This document shows, one piece after another, positions 1 to 7,082 of a DNA stretch of 9,064 nt. Both the position numbers and the translations under genes were made by a program. Location: the NCBI GenBank assembly GCA_036844705.1, contig DAIUFH010000080.1, positions 1 through 9,064 on the forward strand. The letters are read 5' to 3'. Position 1 is the first letter of the stretch. Each line of letters starts with the position of its first letter. Below the pieces are notes generated by a model. The model was not told where the DNA came from. It saw nothing but the letters and a program-made list of their open reading frames with translations, and did not search any database. This DNA comes from DAIUFH01 sp036844705 (GTDB lineage: Bacteria; Bacillota; Clostridia; Tissierellales; Tissierellaceae).

Positions 1-8
1 GATACATA

Positions 9-1421
9 ATGAGAAAACATAACATACCTATACTCGTACTAATTTTGTTAATTACTACTACTTCAATTGTATATGCCAATTCAGGTCCTACGTATTGGCG
101 AGGATATCCATCCTTAGAGGTATTATCAATTGATAAGAACAGTCCCATAGAAATTGAAAATGAGAAATTAATATTTGACTTTTCAAAAGAGGAGTATATT
201 AATAAAGGTGATTATAGCTTATCTGGTTTAGTTACAGCTATATATAAGATGAAAAGTCCAATTAACAATAAAGAAAAGGTTCAAATGGCATTTCCGTTTA
301 TTTCTTCCCTTGATCATTTTAAGCCAGAAGAAATAGCGATAAAGTCAGATGGAAACAATATTCCATTTCAAATATATATAGGGAAGGATATTAAGCTCAA
401 AAATAGAAAAAATGTTGAAACAGAGGAGAATATATTAGATTTCAATAAAATATTAAGCTCAATAAATAAAGAAGTTTATTCACCTAGTTACTATAATCTG
501 GATGATATAGGAACCTTATATAAATATGATGTAAGGGCAATAGGGGAAGAAGTAAAAATAGCAATAGATTATACTATAGATTATGAGAAGACAAAGGTAA
601 TAAGTAAAGGCTTTAATGGTGGTTCCATTAAGGACAATACTGAAAGGATAATGTCTTGGGTAAGTGATAAGGAGATATTGGAGGTCTTTGTATTAGGAGA
701 GGATATTGAGCTAGGTATTAATGCATATATAGATGGAGAGATGACTCAGGAAACAGATAATTATTCCTATGAATTGACAACAGAAAAAGTAAGTATAAGA
801 GACTATTTGAATAAAGAGGTTGAAGCTTATAAGGAGCAATTTGTATATAATGATTATCTTGCAGAGAATCAAATTTTCAATCTTTGTGCCATGACGTTGG
901 ATGAATTAATTGAAAAAGATGTACTCAATCTTTGGATTGATGAATTGTTTTTAATTGGTGGTTTAGATAGGATATTTGTACTACTTTATGAAATTGAATT
1001 TTTACCAGAAAGTTCAAAAGATATAAGTGTTAGCTATTTGACTAGAGGAACGATGGATAGTGTAGAAACTAAAAAGCCATTATATTCCTTTGAATATTTA
1101 TTGAATCCTGCATCAAACTGGGCGAATTTTAAAGATTTAAGTATTGAGATAAAGCCACCAACGGAACACCCATATATATTGGATAGTAGTCTTGAACTAG
1201 TTAGGAGTGAAGATGGTACATACACTGGAGAATTTGAATCATTACCGAATGAGGACTTTTCATTTACACTTTTTTCAAAAGAACAAATTACTTTTATGGA
1301 TAAGATGGAAAGAAAATTATATTATTATTTACCTATTATATTACCTTTTATAGTTGCTTCAATTGTAGGTTTTATTTTTAAAGCGATTTACAAACGTTTA
1401 AAAAGCCAAAAAAATAAGTAA
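9..1421 (+). CDS. Secreted, C-terminally membrane-anchored protein of unknown function
   Basis: I do not recognise a named family with confidence. The 470-residue protein starts with a basic n-region (MRKHN) and a hydrophobic core (about residues 7-20), and VYA at 21-23 is a plausible signal peptidase I site just before NSGPTYW. A long extracellular part (24-437) is rich in predicted beta strand and acidic residues. A single hydrophobic segment follows (about 438-460), then a short basic tail (KRLKSQKNK), so the bulk should lie outside the membrane. Conspicuous stretches are VQMAFPF (91-97) and LLNPASNWANF (364-374), which resemble recurring motifs I associate with uncharacterised clostridial secreted proteins. 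Only eight bases precede the ATG, so no ribosome site can be judged; the start is chosen because the signal peptide begins directly there. The gene is convergent with the GH18-SLH gene and shares its terminator. No catalytic motif is visible. Certainty is high that it is a gene and low on its role. Confidence 0.85.
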   Translation: MRKHNIPILVLILLITTTSIVYANSGPTYWRGYPSLEVLSIDKNSPIEIENEKLIFDFSKEEYINKGDYSLSGLVTAIYKMKSPINNKEKVQMAFPFISSLDHFKPEEIAIKSDGNNIPFQIYIGKDIKLKNRKNVETEENILDFNKILSSINKEVYSPSYYNLDDIGTLYKYDVRAIGEEVKIAIDYTIDYEKTKVISKGFNGGSIKDNTERIMSWVSDKEILEVFVLGEDIELGINAYIDGEMTQETDNYSYELTTEKVSIRDYLNKEVEAYKEQFVYNDYLAENQIFNLCAMTLDELIEKDVLNLWIDELFLIGGLDRIFVLLYEIEFLPESSKDISVSYLTRGTMDSVETKKPLYSFEYLLNPASNWANFKDLSIEIKPPTEHPYILDSSLELVRSEDGTYTGEFESLPNEDFSFTLFSKEQITFMDKMERKLYYYLPIILPFIVASIVGFIFKAIYKRLKSQKNK

Positions 1422-1460
1422 ATAATACGGTGGGAAAATGTAAATCCCACCGTATTATTT
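1420..1460. terminator. Bidirectional intrinsic terminator shared by two convergent genes
   Basis: A perfect 16-bp inverted repeat (1420-1435 paired with 1445-1460, arms containing AATACGGTGGGA) encloses a 9-base loop. The stem has a GC-rich middle. It is followed by TTTT on the plus strand and by a T-rich tract, from the A-run near 1408-1415, on the minus strand, so it can work in both directions. The plus-strand stop codon (1419-1421) overlaps the left foot, and the minus-strand stop codon (1457-1455) lies inside the right arm. Confidence 0.9.
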
Positions 1461-3224
1461 TGTCAATTTATCCTTGATTCTGTCCAGTAATGCTGCCATT
1501 TGTGCACGAGTAACCTTGTCTTTGGGTCGGAAGGTATTGTCTTCAAACCCCTCAAATATTTTTTCTTCTGCCATTGATACTATATATGGATAAGACCACT
1601 GAGTTGAACTAATATCACTAAATGGGTTATCTTTTTTTGCCTCTGGTGAAATTTTTAATAATCTTGATAGTAATGTAGCCATCTCTTCTCTTGTTAAGAA
1701 TTCATCTGGAGCGAATTTTTGATTTCCTTTTCCGTTCATTAATCCATGTGTTGATGCAATTTCAATATCTGACTTTGCCCAATGATTATTTGGAACATCT
1801 GTAAACTTAGGTAAATTGTTTCCAGTTCCTTTTAATTCTAACACACGAACTAAAAGTGTAGCAGCTTGTGCTCTTGTCAATGGTTTATTTGGTTCAAAGT
1901 AAAAGTCTCTTGTTCCAATCATCCAACCTTTTTCACTTATAGCCAATATAGGTGCTTTTGCCCATCCTTCTTCTACATCTATAAAAATACTGCTGCCGTT
2001 AGCCCAATTATTATAGATATTCCAAATATTTTGGGTAGCTTGGTGGAGACTCCAACTACCTGCACCTTTTATATTATATTTTTCAATTAATCCTAGTTTA
2101 TTTAGGATAGATTCCTCATTTTCAAACCATATAGTGTATTTACCTTTTGGCATTTCTGCTTCGTATCCTGTAATATTGATGGTAGCCTTAGGAGATTTAG
2201 TATAATCGTCAAAAGTTACAGTACCATTATACTTGTTAATAAGTTCATTAACTTTAATTAAGCTAATTCCTTTTCCTTTGATACTTCCATCATCCTTCCA
2301 ATATCTACCGAAAAATGGAAGGCCCAATACAATTTTTTTGGAAGGAACATTTTTCAATTCATGTTTAATAGATTCTTCTGCAAACTGAATACTTGAAATT
2401 GGACCAGGGCTGCCTCCTTCATAGTGTTCATCGTAGCTCATAATCATTAGATAATCTGCATATTGTACTAATTTTTCATTGTCATATGCACCATGCCAAC
2501 CTGATGTATAGCCTTTGGGGTTAGCAGCTACAGCTATTGAAAGTTCTTTATCCTTGGGAAGTGACTCCCTCAATTCTTTGATAAATTGCGTAAAGTTTTC
2601 CTTATCTTCATGTGTTATATTTTCTATGTCTACATTAATTCCATCAAGACTGTATTCTTCAATTACATCAACAATTTCTTTTATTAGGCTTTTTCTATTG
2701 TTAAGAGCTGCCCGACCTACGTCTCTGTTCCAGTGATTGCTAAGAAAAGGAACTACTTTAATGTTCCTTTTTTGCAACTGACTTATAGTATTGGAATCAA
2801 AATGTGGAGTTAGTTTCAAACTTCCGTCAGAGTTTAAATCAAAATAACTAGGAGATACTACATCTAATATTTTCCCAGTATTATTTATGGTATCTATAAG
2901 AGCATTTCCACCCTCAAAATAAGCATAACTCATGTGAAAACTATTTTTTGATGATGATAACATTCCTTCTGTTTTACCTGCAATACCTTGCAAGGTGATT
3001 GTTGCAATAACTGCCGAGCCGACCATCAATTTAACACTGCTAATTTTTATATCAGAGAAATTATTTTTTATAAATTCTTTTATGTAATTATTTAAATTCT
3101 TGCTTTGTTCTTCTTCATTAGTCCCGAATTCATTAGCGAATTCAGTTAAGCCAATATTTAGGTACAAGATAAGGGTATAGTCATTATTATTTTTTTCTAA
3201 TTTATAGCTTTTAATAAAATCCAT
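1455..3224 (-). CDS. GH18 glycoside hydrolase with three C-terminal SLH domains, no signal peptide
   Basis: The 589-residue protein has three parts. Residues 1-80 form a small N-terminal domain ending in SSVKLMVGSAVIATI that I cannot name. Residues about 96-407 are a GH18 TIM barrel. Its catalytic strand reads DGINVDIE (194-201), with E201 as presumed acid and D199 beside it; N197 replaces the middle Asp, as is usual in YaaH/SleL-type spore N-acetylglucosaminidases. LMIMSYDEHY (259-268) and GSWSL (389-393) are further barrel signatures. Three SLH repeats follow at about 413-462, 474-523 and 535-585, each ending in a TRAE-like motif (TRAQ, TREE, TRAQ). The expected activity is cleavage of peptidoglycan or another GlcNAc polymer at a surface. 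GGAG at 3234-3231 sits six bases before the ATG, and an in-frame TGA at 3239-3237 excludes a longer product, so there is truly no N-terminal signal sequence. That may mean deposition on spores, or non-classical release. The substrate is inferred. Confidence 0.93.
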   Translation of the reverse strand: MDFIKSYKLEKNNNDYTLILYLNIGLTEFANEFGTNEEEQSKNLNNYIKEFIKNNFSDIKISSVKLMVGSAVIATITLQGIAGKTEGMLSSSKNSFHMSYAYFEGGNALIDTINNTGKILDVVSPSYFDLNSDGSLKLTPHFDSNTISQLQKRNIKVVPFLSNHWNRDVGRAALNNRKSLIKEIVDVIEEYSLDGINVDIENITHEDKENFTQFIKELRESLPKDKELSIAVAANPKGYTSGWHGAYDNEKLVQYADYLMIMSYDEHYEGGSPGPISSIQFAEESIKHELKNVPSKKIVLGLPFFGRYWKDDGSIKGKGISLIKVNELINKYNGTVTFDDYTKSPKATINITGYEAEMPKGKYTIWFENEESILNKLGLIEKYNIKGAGSWSLHQATQNIWNIYNNWANGSSIFIDVEEGWAKAPILAISEKGWMIGTRDFYFEPNKPLTRAQAATLLVRVLELKGTGNNLPKFTDVPNNHWAKSDIEIASTHGLMNGKGNQKFAPDEFLTREEMATLLSRLLKISPEAKKDNPFSDISSTQWSYPYIVSMAEEKIFEGFEDNTFRPKDKVTRAQMAALLDRIKDKLTK

Positions 3225-3338
3225 TTCAGTCTCCAGTCATATTATTTAAATTATTTTCTATTTAGTATTTCCATAGTTTGACCTAGCATTCAACAAATAA
3301 ATAGATTAAAATTCTTTACAACAAAAAAAGTATAAAAA

Positions 3339-3347
3339 TGATATAAT
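3339..3347 (+). promoter_or_regulatory. Probable extended -10 promoter for the PrpR_N-MCP gene
   Basis: TGATATAAT is a perfect extended -10 element (TGnTATAAT), giving a start near 3354 and a leader of about 75 bases. A TTTACA at 3315-3320 is 21 bases upstream, too far to be a good -35, but extended -10 promoters often need none. An alternative TTGACA at 3368-3373 lacks a well-spaced -10 (the best is AATATT at 3393-3398). A small inverted repeat CTAATA/TATTAG (3384-3389 and 3395-3400) lies in the leader and could be an operator. No convincing promoter for the divergent GH18 gene was found in the rest of this 206-base gap. Confidence 0.5.
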
Positions 3348-3430
3348 ATGATAAATAAGGAATATTTTTGACAACTTGCGCTACTAATAAAGAATATTAG
3401 AATTATCATATTAGCTAGGGGGAATTTAAT

Positions 3431-4501
3431 ATGGAAAGTATTTATTTTGCAGCATTAACTTCTGGGATGGCTAGTGTAGCAAAGGAAGCAATGCATGACC
3501 TTGATTTATCTTTTCCCATAGAGGTAGTAGATTTTGATGAAGCCAAGGAAGTAGTTAAATCCAATTCTCAGTTGGATGTCATGATTAGCAGGGGTCTTAT
3601 GGTAGATTTGTTATCAGAAAACACTGATATTCCAGTGGTGGGAATTACTATGACAATATCGGAAATATTGGAAGCAACTGATAGTTTTATAAAAAAAGGT
3701 GCTTCGAAAGTTGGCATCGTTGCTCATAGAAGGTTCCTAGACATGCAAGATTCAGATTTAGTTGTAGGAGAAGTTACTATATATATTAGATCTTGGAATA
3801 CTCTTGATGATATACCAATGATACTTGAAGGATTGAAGAAGAATGGAGTCAAGGATATTACAGGAGACAAAGGAGCTTTCACTATAGCCAAAGAACAGAA
3901 TTATGAAGTGGATCTTTTAGAATCAGGGGTACAGGCTGTAAGCAAGGCAATTAGTGAAGCTTTGAAAATATCTCGTGCTCAGGAGAGAGAAAGAGATAAG
4001 GAGCATGAAAAATCACAATATTTTAGTCAAGTTGTTTCTGAGCTTTATACCAATCTGGAGCAATCTAGTACCTCCATTCAGGAGTTGGCAACATCCTCAG
4101 TAGAACTTGCTACTTCAAGTCAAGAGTCTTCAAATATTGCCCAAGGTGTAACTGATGAAGTAAATAATATTTTTGAAATATTAGAAGTTATACAGCAGGT
4201 AGCTAGCCAAACTAATTTACTTGGACTTAATGCAGCTATTGAGGCTGCACATGCTGGAGAAAATGGTAGAGGATTTTCAATAGTAGCTAAAGAAATTCGT
4301 AAGTTAGCCGAGGAAAGCAACAAATCTGCTGAAAATATTGATGATATGTTAAAAAGATTTAAGGATTCAGTAATTCAGGTGCAGAATAACGTTGATTATT
4401 GTAATACAATAACTCAAAAACAGGCAGAGGCAACAGAAATCTTATCTCAAAAGATGGATACACTAAAAACAATTGGGGAAAAACTAGCGAATATATCTTA
4501 G
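3431..4501 (+). CDS. Soluble chemoreceptor-like protein: PrpR_N-type sensor fused to MCP signalling domain
   Basis: The 356-residue protein has no signal peptide or membrane segment. Residues about 1-175 look like the PrpR_N sensor fold: DVMISRG (49-55, compare the SRG of PrpR_N), IPVVGITMTISEIL (67-80), KVGIVAH (93-99), and LLESGVQAVSKAI (162-174) before a linker helix. Residues about 195-356 are an MCP signalling hairpin with a canonical tip, QTNLLGLNAAIEAAHAGE (260-277) followed by GRGFSIVAKEIRKLAEES. The tip should contact CheA and CheW. The arms on either side are each about 80 residues, 11-12 heptads, which is the shortest class of MCP hairpin, and no C-terminal CheR-tethering pentapeptide is present. 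A strong AGGGGG site (3417-3422) lies eight bases before the ATG. The likely role is a cytoplasmic receptor that senses a small metabolite; the ligand is unknown. PrpR itself binds 2-methylcitrate, but that cannot be transferred here. The neighbouring genes give no clear functional link. Confidence 0.88.
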   Translation: MESIYFAALTSGMASVAKEAMHDLDLSFPIEVVDFDEAKEVVKSNSQLDVMISRGLMVDLLSENTDIPVVGITMTISEILEATDSFIKKGASKVGIVAHRRFLDMQDSDLVVGEVTIYIRSWNTLDDIPMILEGLKKNGVKDITGDKGAFTIAKEQNYEVDLLESGVQAVSKAISEALKISRAQERERDKEHEKSQYFSQVVSELYTNLEQSSTSIQELATSSVELATSSQESSNIAQGVTDEVNNIFEILEVIQQVASQTNLLGLNAAIEAAHAGENGRGFSIVAKEIRKLAEESNKSAENIDDMLKRFKDSVIQVQNNVDYCNTITQKQAEATEILSQKMDTLKTIGEKLANIS

Positions 4502-4606
4502 AATATTACCAAGTTATTTATAATTCCTTTATAAAGAGTAATAATAATATTGAAATTGTTTAAATTTGGAGAAATTATTTTGAAATAGATAAATAGAATT
4601 AATAGA

Positions 4607-4615
4607 TGGTATAAT
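4607..4615 (+). promoter_or_regulatory. Extended -10 promoter for the M18 aminopeptidase gene
   Basis: TGGTATAAT is a perfect TGnTATAAT element, placing the start near 4622 with a leader of about 30 bases that contains the AGGAGG site. No good -35 lies at 16-18 bases; TTGAAA at 4580-4585 is 24 bases away. The gap from the MCP stop (4502-4653) holds no convincing terminator, so read-through from the MCP gene is possible. Confidence 0.6.
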
Positions 4616-4653
4616 TAAAATAGAAATGTTATTAAATAATTTAGGAGGTTTTT

Positions 4654-6066
4654 ATGGCTGATAAGGATTTGCAAAAACAATTGACTAAGAAGTTTCACAA
4701 TGCTTGGGAACGATTAAAAGAAGGTGAATTGGAAAATGTTTTTGGACTTAGTGAAGACTATAAACTCTTTTTGGATAAGGGAAAAACTGAAAGAGAATGT
4801 ACTGATGAAATAATAAAACAGGCAAAAGCTGAAGGTTTCACTTCAATTGAAGAAGTATTAGCAAAAGGTAATTTTAAGTCTGGAGACAAAATTTATGCAG
4901 AAAACAAAGGAAAGGGAGTAGCATTATTTGTACTTGGTTCTGAAGCATTGGACAAAGGTATGAGGATAGTGGGCAGTCATTTAGATGCTCCAAGGCTGGA
5001 TTTAAAGGCTTTTCCTCTATATGAAGATGGTGGATTAGGTATGTTTAAAACACACTATTATGGAGGAATCAAGAAATATCAATGGGTAGCTTTACCTTTG
5101 GCTTTACATGGGGTAATATTTACTAAAAATGGAGAGAAGATTTCTATTGTAATTGGTGAGGATGAGCAAGATCCAGTTCTATATATCACAGATTTACTTC
5201 CGCATCTATCAAAGGATCAAATGGAAAAGAAAATGGGTGAAGGTATTACCGGAGAAGGACTCAATGTAATAATAGGTAGTATTCCATATCGTGGAAGTGA
5301 CATGGACGAAAAGGTTAAATTTAATATATTGAAACTTTTAAATGAAAAATATGGAATCGAAGAAGAAGATTTTACAGTGGCAGAGCTTGAGGTTGTACCA
5401 GTAGGGAAGGCAAGGGATGTTGGTATTGATAGAAGTATGATATCTGCACATGGACATGATGACCGTGTTTGTTCATATTCTGCACTTAAAGCTGTGTTAG
5501 AAACAGAGAATCCTAAATATACAACAGTTGGACTTTTTGTAGATAAAGAGGAAGTTGGCAGCATGGGTAACACAGGTATGCAATCAGATTTCTTTGAAAA
5601 TGTTGTTGCAGAGCTGTTAAATGTACAAGGTATTACAAGTTATCTGGGACTACGAAGAGCATTAAGCAATTCAAAGGTTCTGTCTGGCGATGTTACACCA
5701 GGATTTGATCCAAACTTTCCTGATGTTTTAGATAAGCGAAATTCAGCCTTTATAGGTAAAGGAGTTACACTTACAAAATATACTGGTTCAAAAGGAAAGT
5801 CGGGCTCTAATGATGCTAACTCTGAATTTTTAGCGGAAGTTAGAAATATTTTCAATTCCGGAGATGTTACATGGCAAGTTGGTGAGTTAGGAAAGGTTGA
5901 CCAAGGTGGAGGAGGTACTATCGCATATATTTTAGCAAATAAAGGAGCAGAGGTTGTAGACTGTGGTACTCCAATGCTAAGCATGCATGCACCAATTGAA
6001 CTAATTAGTAAAGTTGATCTTTATATGACTTACAAGGCTTATAAGGCTTTTTATAACGCTGAATAA
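4654..6066 (+). CDS. M18-family zinc aminopeptidase
   Basis: The 470 residues match the usual length of the peptidase M18 (aspartyl aminopeptidase/Ape1-like) family, whose members form cytosolic dodecamers that remove N-terminal amino acids from peptides. The metal and catalytic residues can be followed: H109 with D111 in GSHLDAPRLDLK, bridging D269 in HGHDDR, catalytic E299 and ligand E300 in DKEEVGSMG, D346 in SGDVTPGFDPN, and H445 in SMHAPIE. All expected positions are filled, so the enzyme should be active. There is no signal peptide, which fits a cytoplasmic role in peptide turnover and amino acid fermentation. AGGAGG (4643-4648) lies five bases before the ATG and decides the start. The gene has its own promoter and terminator and seems monocistronic. 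The exact specificity (acidic versus broad N-terminal residues) cannot be read from the sequence, so no gene symbol is given. Confidence 0.95.
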   Translation: MADKDLQKQLTKKFHNAWERLKEGELENVFGLSEDYKLFLDKGKTERECTDEIIKQAKAEGFTSIEEVLAKGNFKSGDKIYAENKGKGVALFVLGSEALDKGMRIVGSHLDAPRLDLKAFPLYEDGGLGMFKTHYYGGIKKYQWVALPLALHGVIFTKNGEKISIVIGEDEQDPVLYITDLLPHLSKDQMEKKMGEGITGEGLNVIIGSIPYRGSDMDEKVKFNILKLLNEKYGIEEEDFTVAELEVVPVGKARDVGIDRSMISAHGHDDRVCSYSALKAVLETENPKYTTVGLFVDKEEVGSMGNTGMQSDFFENVVAELLNVQGITSYLGLRRALSNSKVLSGDVTPGFDPNFPDVLDKRNSAFIGKGVTLTKYTGSKGKSGSNDANSEFLAEVRNIFNSGDVTWQVGELGKVDQGGGGTIAYILANKGAEVVDCGTPMLSMHAPIELISKVDLYMTYKAYKAFYNAE

Positions 6067-6087
6067 AGGCAATTAGTTTTTGCTATT

Positions 6088-6114
6088 AAAGAGAACCTTT
6101 TTTAGGTTCTTTTT
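6088..6114 (+). terminator. Intrinsic terminator after the M18 gene
   Basis: AGAACCT (6092-6098) pairs with AGGTTCT (6104-6110) around a T5 loop. The stem can extend outward to about 11 bp through a G-U and three A-U pairs, using AAAG before it and the TTTT (6111-6114) after it. It begins about 20 bases after the aminopeptidase stop and separates that gene from the regulator gene. Confidence 0.8.
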
Positions 6115-6134
6115 GATTTAGTATTAATGTATAG

Positions 6135-6146
6135 TTAGTTAACTAA
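6135..6146. promoter_or_regulatory. Putative FadR-type operator upstream of the regulator gene
   Basis: TTAGTTAACTAA is a perfect 12-bp palindrome with core TAGTTAACTA (6136-6145). It fits the FadR-subfamily pattern TnGT-N2-ACnA. It ends nine bases before the -35 box, so its centre is about 50 bases before the expected start. The same ten-base core recurs at 7086-7095. Binding by the product of the next gene is inferred. Confidence 0.6.
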
Positions 6147-6155
6147 TTAGCTATC

Positions 6156-6184
6156 TTGAGAATTATCAAATTCTATGGTATAAT
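6156..6184 (+). promoter_or_regulatory. Sigma-A promoter of the GntR regulator gene
   Basis: TTGAGA (6156-6161) is followed by a 17-base spacer and a perfect TATAAT (6179-6184) preceded by TGG, so both a -35 and an extended -10 are present. The expected start is near 6191, leaving a leader of about 44 bases. This is the best-formed promoter in the window. Confidence 0.8.
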
Positions 6185-6234
6185 AATTCATGTTTGTATA
6201 TTAATTAACAAAAAACAAATAAAGGAATGTTTAA

Positions 6235-6966
6235 ATGGATAAATTGAGTTTTACTCCCATTAAAAATAAAAAAACATATCTACAAATCGTCGATAAGATA
6301 CTTACTATGGTTTATGAAGGTGAGTTGGAATATGGTGACAAACTATTTAGTGAACCTGAATTAATTAAAATGCTTAATGTAAGTAGACCAACTTTAAGAG
6401 AAGCTTTAAGAGTTTTGGAGTTTCTAGGAATAGTATCTATCGGAACTAGATCTGGCATTACCATAAACAATCCACAGGATAATATAAATTATTTGCCATT
6501 GATATATGCGATGTTGTTTGAGAAACCTACCAATACTGATCTTTTCGAATTAAGAAGAGCAATACAGGTTGAGGCAGCAGGACTAGCAGCATTGAGACAT
6601 ACCGAAGAAGATAGAAAAATTCTTAGAGATATAGTTTCAAAGACGGAGGCGAACATGAAGTCTGACCATACATTTTTTTCTCAATTAGATTATGATTTTC
6701 ACCTAGCAGTTGTAAATGCTTCAAAAAATGTATTGAGTGTAAAACTTATGCAAACACTTGGTGAGCTTATGAGACGACAATTGCTTGATATTATTGAAGA
6801 GTTAAAAATTGAAAATAGAAGTAGAACTTTAAAATATCACACTGCTATTTGTAATGCAATTATTAGTAAAGATGAAACTAAATCTAGAAGGATTATGGAA
6901 GAACATCTTAGTGTAACATATAAAGATATAAAGAAAAAAGAAATAATCAAATTTACTTTAGAATAA
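6235..6966 (+). CDS. GntR-family transcriptional regulator, FadR subfamily with FCD domain
   Basis: The 243-residue protein has an N-terminal winged helix-turn-helix (about 13-78), including ELIKMLNVSRPTLREALRVLEFLGIV (42-67) with the GntR signature SRPTLREALR. A C-terminal all-helical FCD effector domain (about 100-228) begins with ELRRAIQVEAA (105-115). The FCD metal/ligand site appears complete: D152 and H156 in LDYDFHLAVVNAS, H202 in YHTAI, and H224 in EEHLSV. Such domains usually bind a carboxylate, often through a metal ion. AAAGGA (6221-6226) lies eight bases before the ATG. A nearer ATG at 6227 is out of frame. The gene lies directly upstream of the FAD oxidoreductase operon, and matching palindromes flank it, so it is probably an autoregulated local repressor whose effector is the operon's substrate or product. 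The effector identity is inferred, not shown. Confidence 0.93.
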   Translation: MDKLSFTPIKNKKTYLQIVDKILTMVYEGELEYGDKLFSEPELIKMLNVSRPTLREALRVLEFLGIVSIGTRSGITINNPQDNINYLPLIYAMLFEKPTNTDLFELRRAIQVEAAGLAALRHTEEDRKILRDIVSKTEANMKSDHTFFSQLDYDFHLAVVNASKNVLSVKLMQTLGELMRRQLLDIIEELKIENRSRTLKYHTAICNAIISKDETKSRRIMEEHLSVTYKDIKKKEIIKFTLE

Positions 6967-6983
6967 ACGGGATGTCATTGATG

Positions 6984-7034
6984 AATATATATTAACTATT
7001 TAATACGATTTAAATAGTTAATATATATTTTTTT
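6984..7034 (+). terminator. Long AT-only-stem intrinsic terminator after the regulator gene
   Basis: A perfect 20-bp inverted repeat (6984-7003 with 7010-7029) encloses the six-base loop TACGAT and is followed by a T tract to 7034. Nineteen of the 20 pairs are A-T. The arms contain TTAACTA and TAGTTAA, the same seven-base halves as in the two operator palindromes. Termination is likely, but the very AT-rich stem makes its strength uncertain. Confidence 0.75.
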
Positions 7035-7041
7035 ATTTCTA

Positions 7042-7070
7042 TTGACAACGTTTACATTTAGGAATAATAT
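7042..7070 (+). promoter_or_regulatory. Sigma-A promoter of the FAD oxidoreductase operon
   Basis: A consensus TTGACA (7042-7047) is followed after 17 bases by TAATAT (7065-7070); an overlapping TATAAT at 7068-7073 would need a 20-base spacer. The start is expected near 7077-7080, which places the palindrome at 7083-7098 directly at the beginning of the transcript. Confidence 0.75.
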
Positions 7071-7082
7071 AATGATATAGTC

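Noticed and set aside
3225..3240. Four-codon reading frame (ATGACTGGAGACTGA) directly before the GH18 start as a leader peptide
   Set aside because: It contains the ribosome site of the main gene but has none of its own, and is short enough to arise by chance.
3368..3398. TTGACA-based promoter for the MCP gene
   Set aside because: The only -10 candidate is a 4-of-6 match at a 19-base spacer, while a perfect extended -10 lies just upstream; kept only as an alternative.
3225..3430. Riboswitch or small RNA in the divergent intergenic region
   Set aside because: The sequence is AT-rich with only one short 6-bp hairpin and no recognisable aptamer or terminator arrangement.
4517..4535. Inverted repeat TTTATAA/TTATAAA after the MCP gene as a terminator
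   Set aside because: Only seven A-T pairs, and no T tract follows it, so it is too weak to call.
5217..5984. Minus-strand open frames of over 100 codons opposite the aminopeptidase gene
   Set aside because: They lie wholly within a well-conserved M18 gene, have no ribosome site, and their translation is Ser/Pro-rich without a domain, as expected of antisense shadows.
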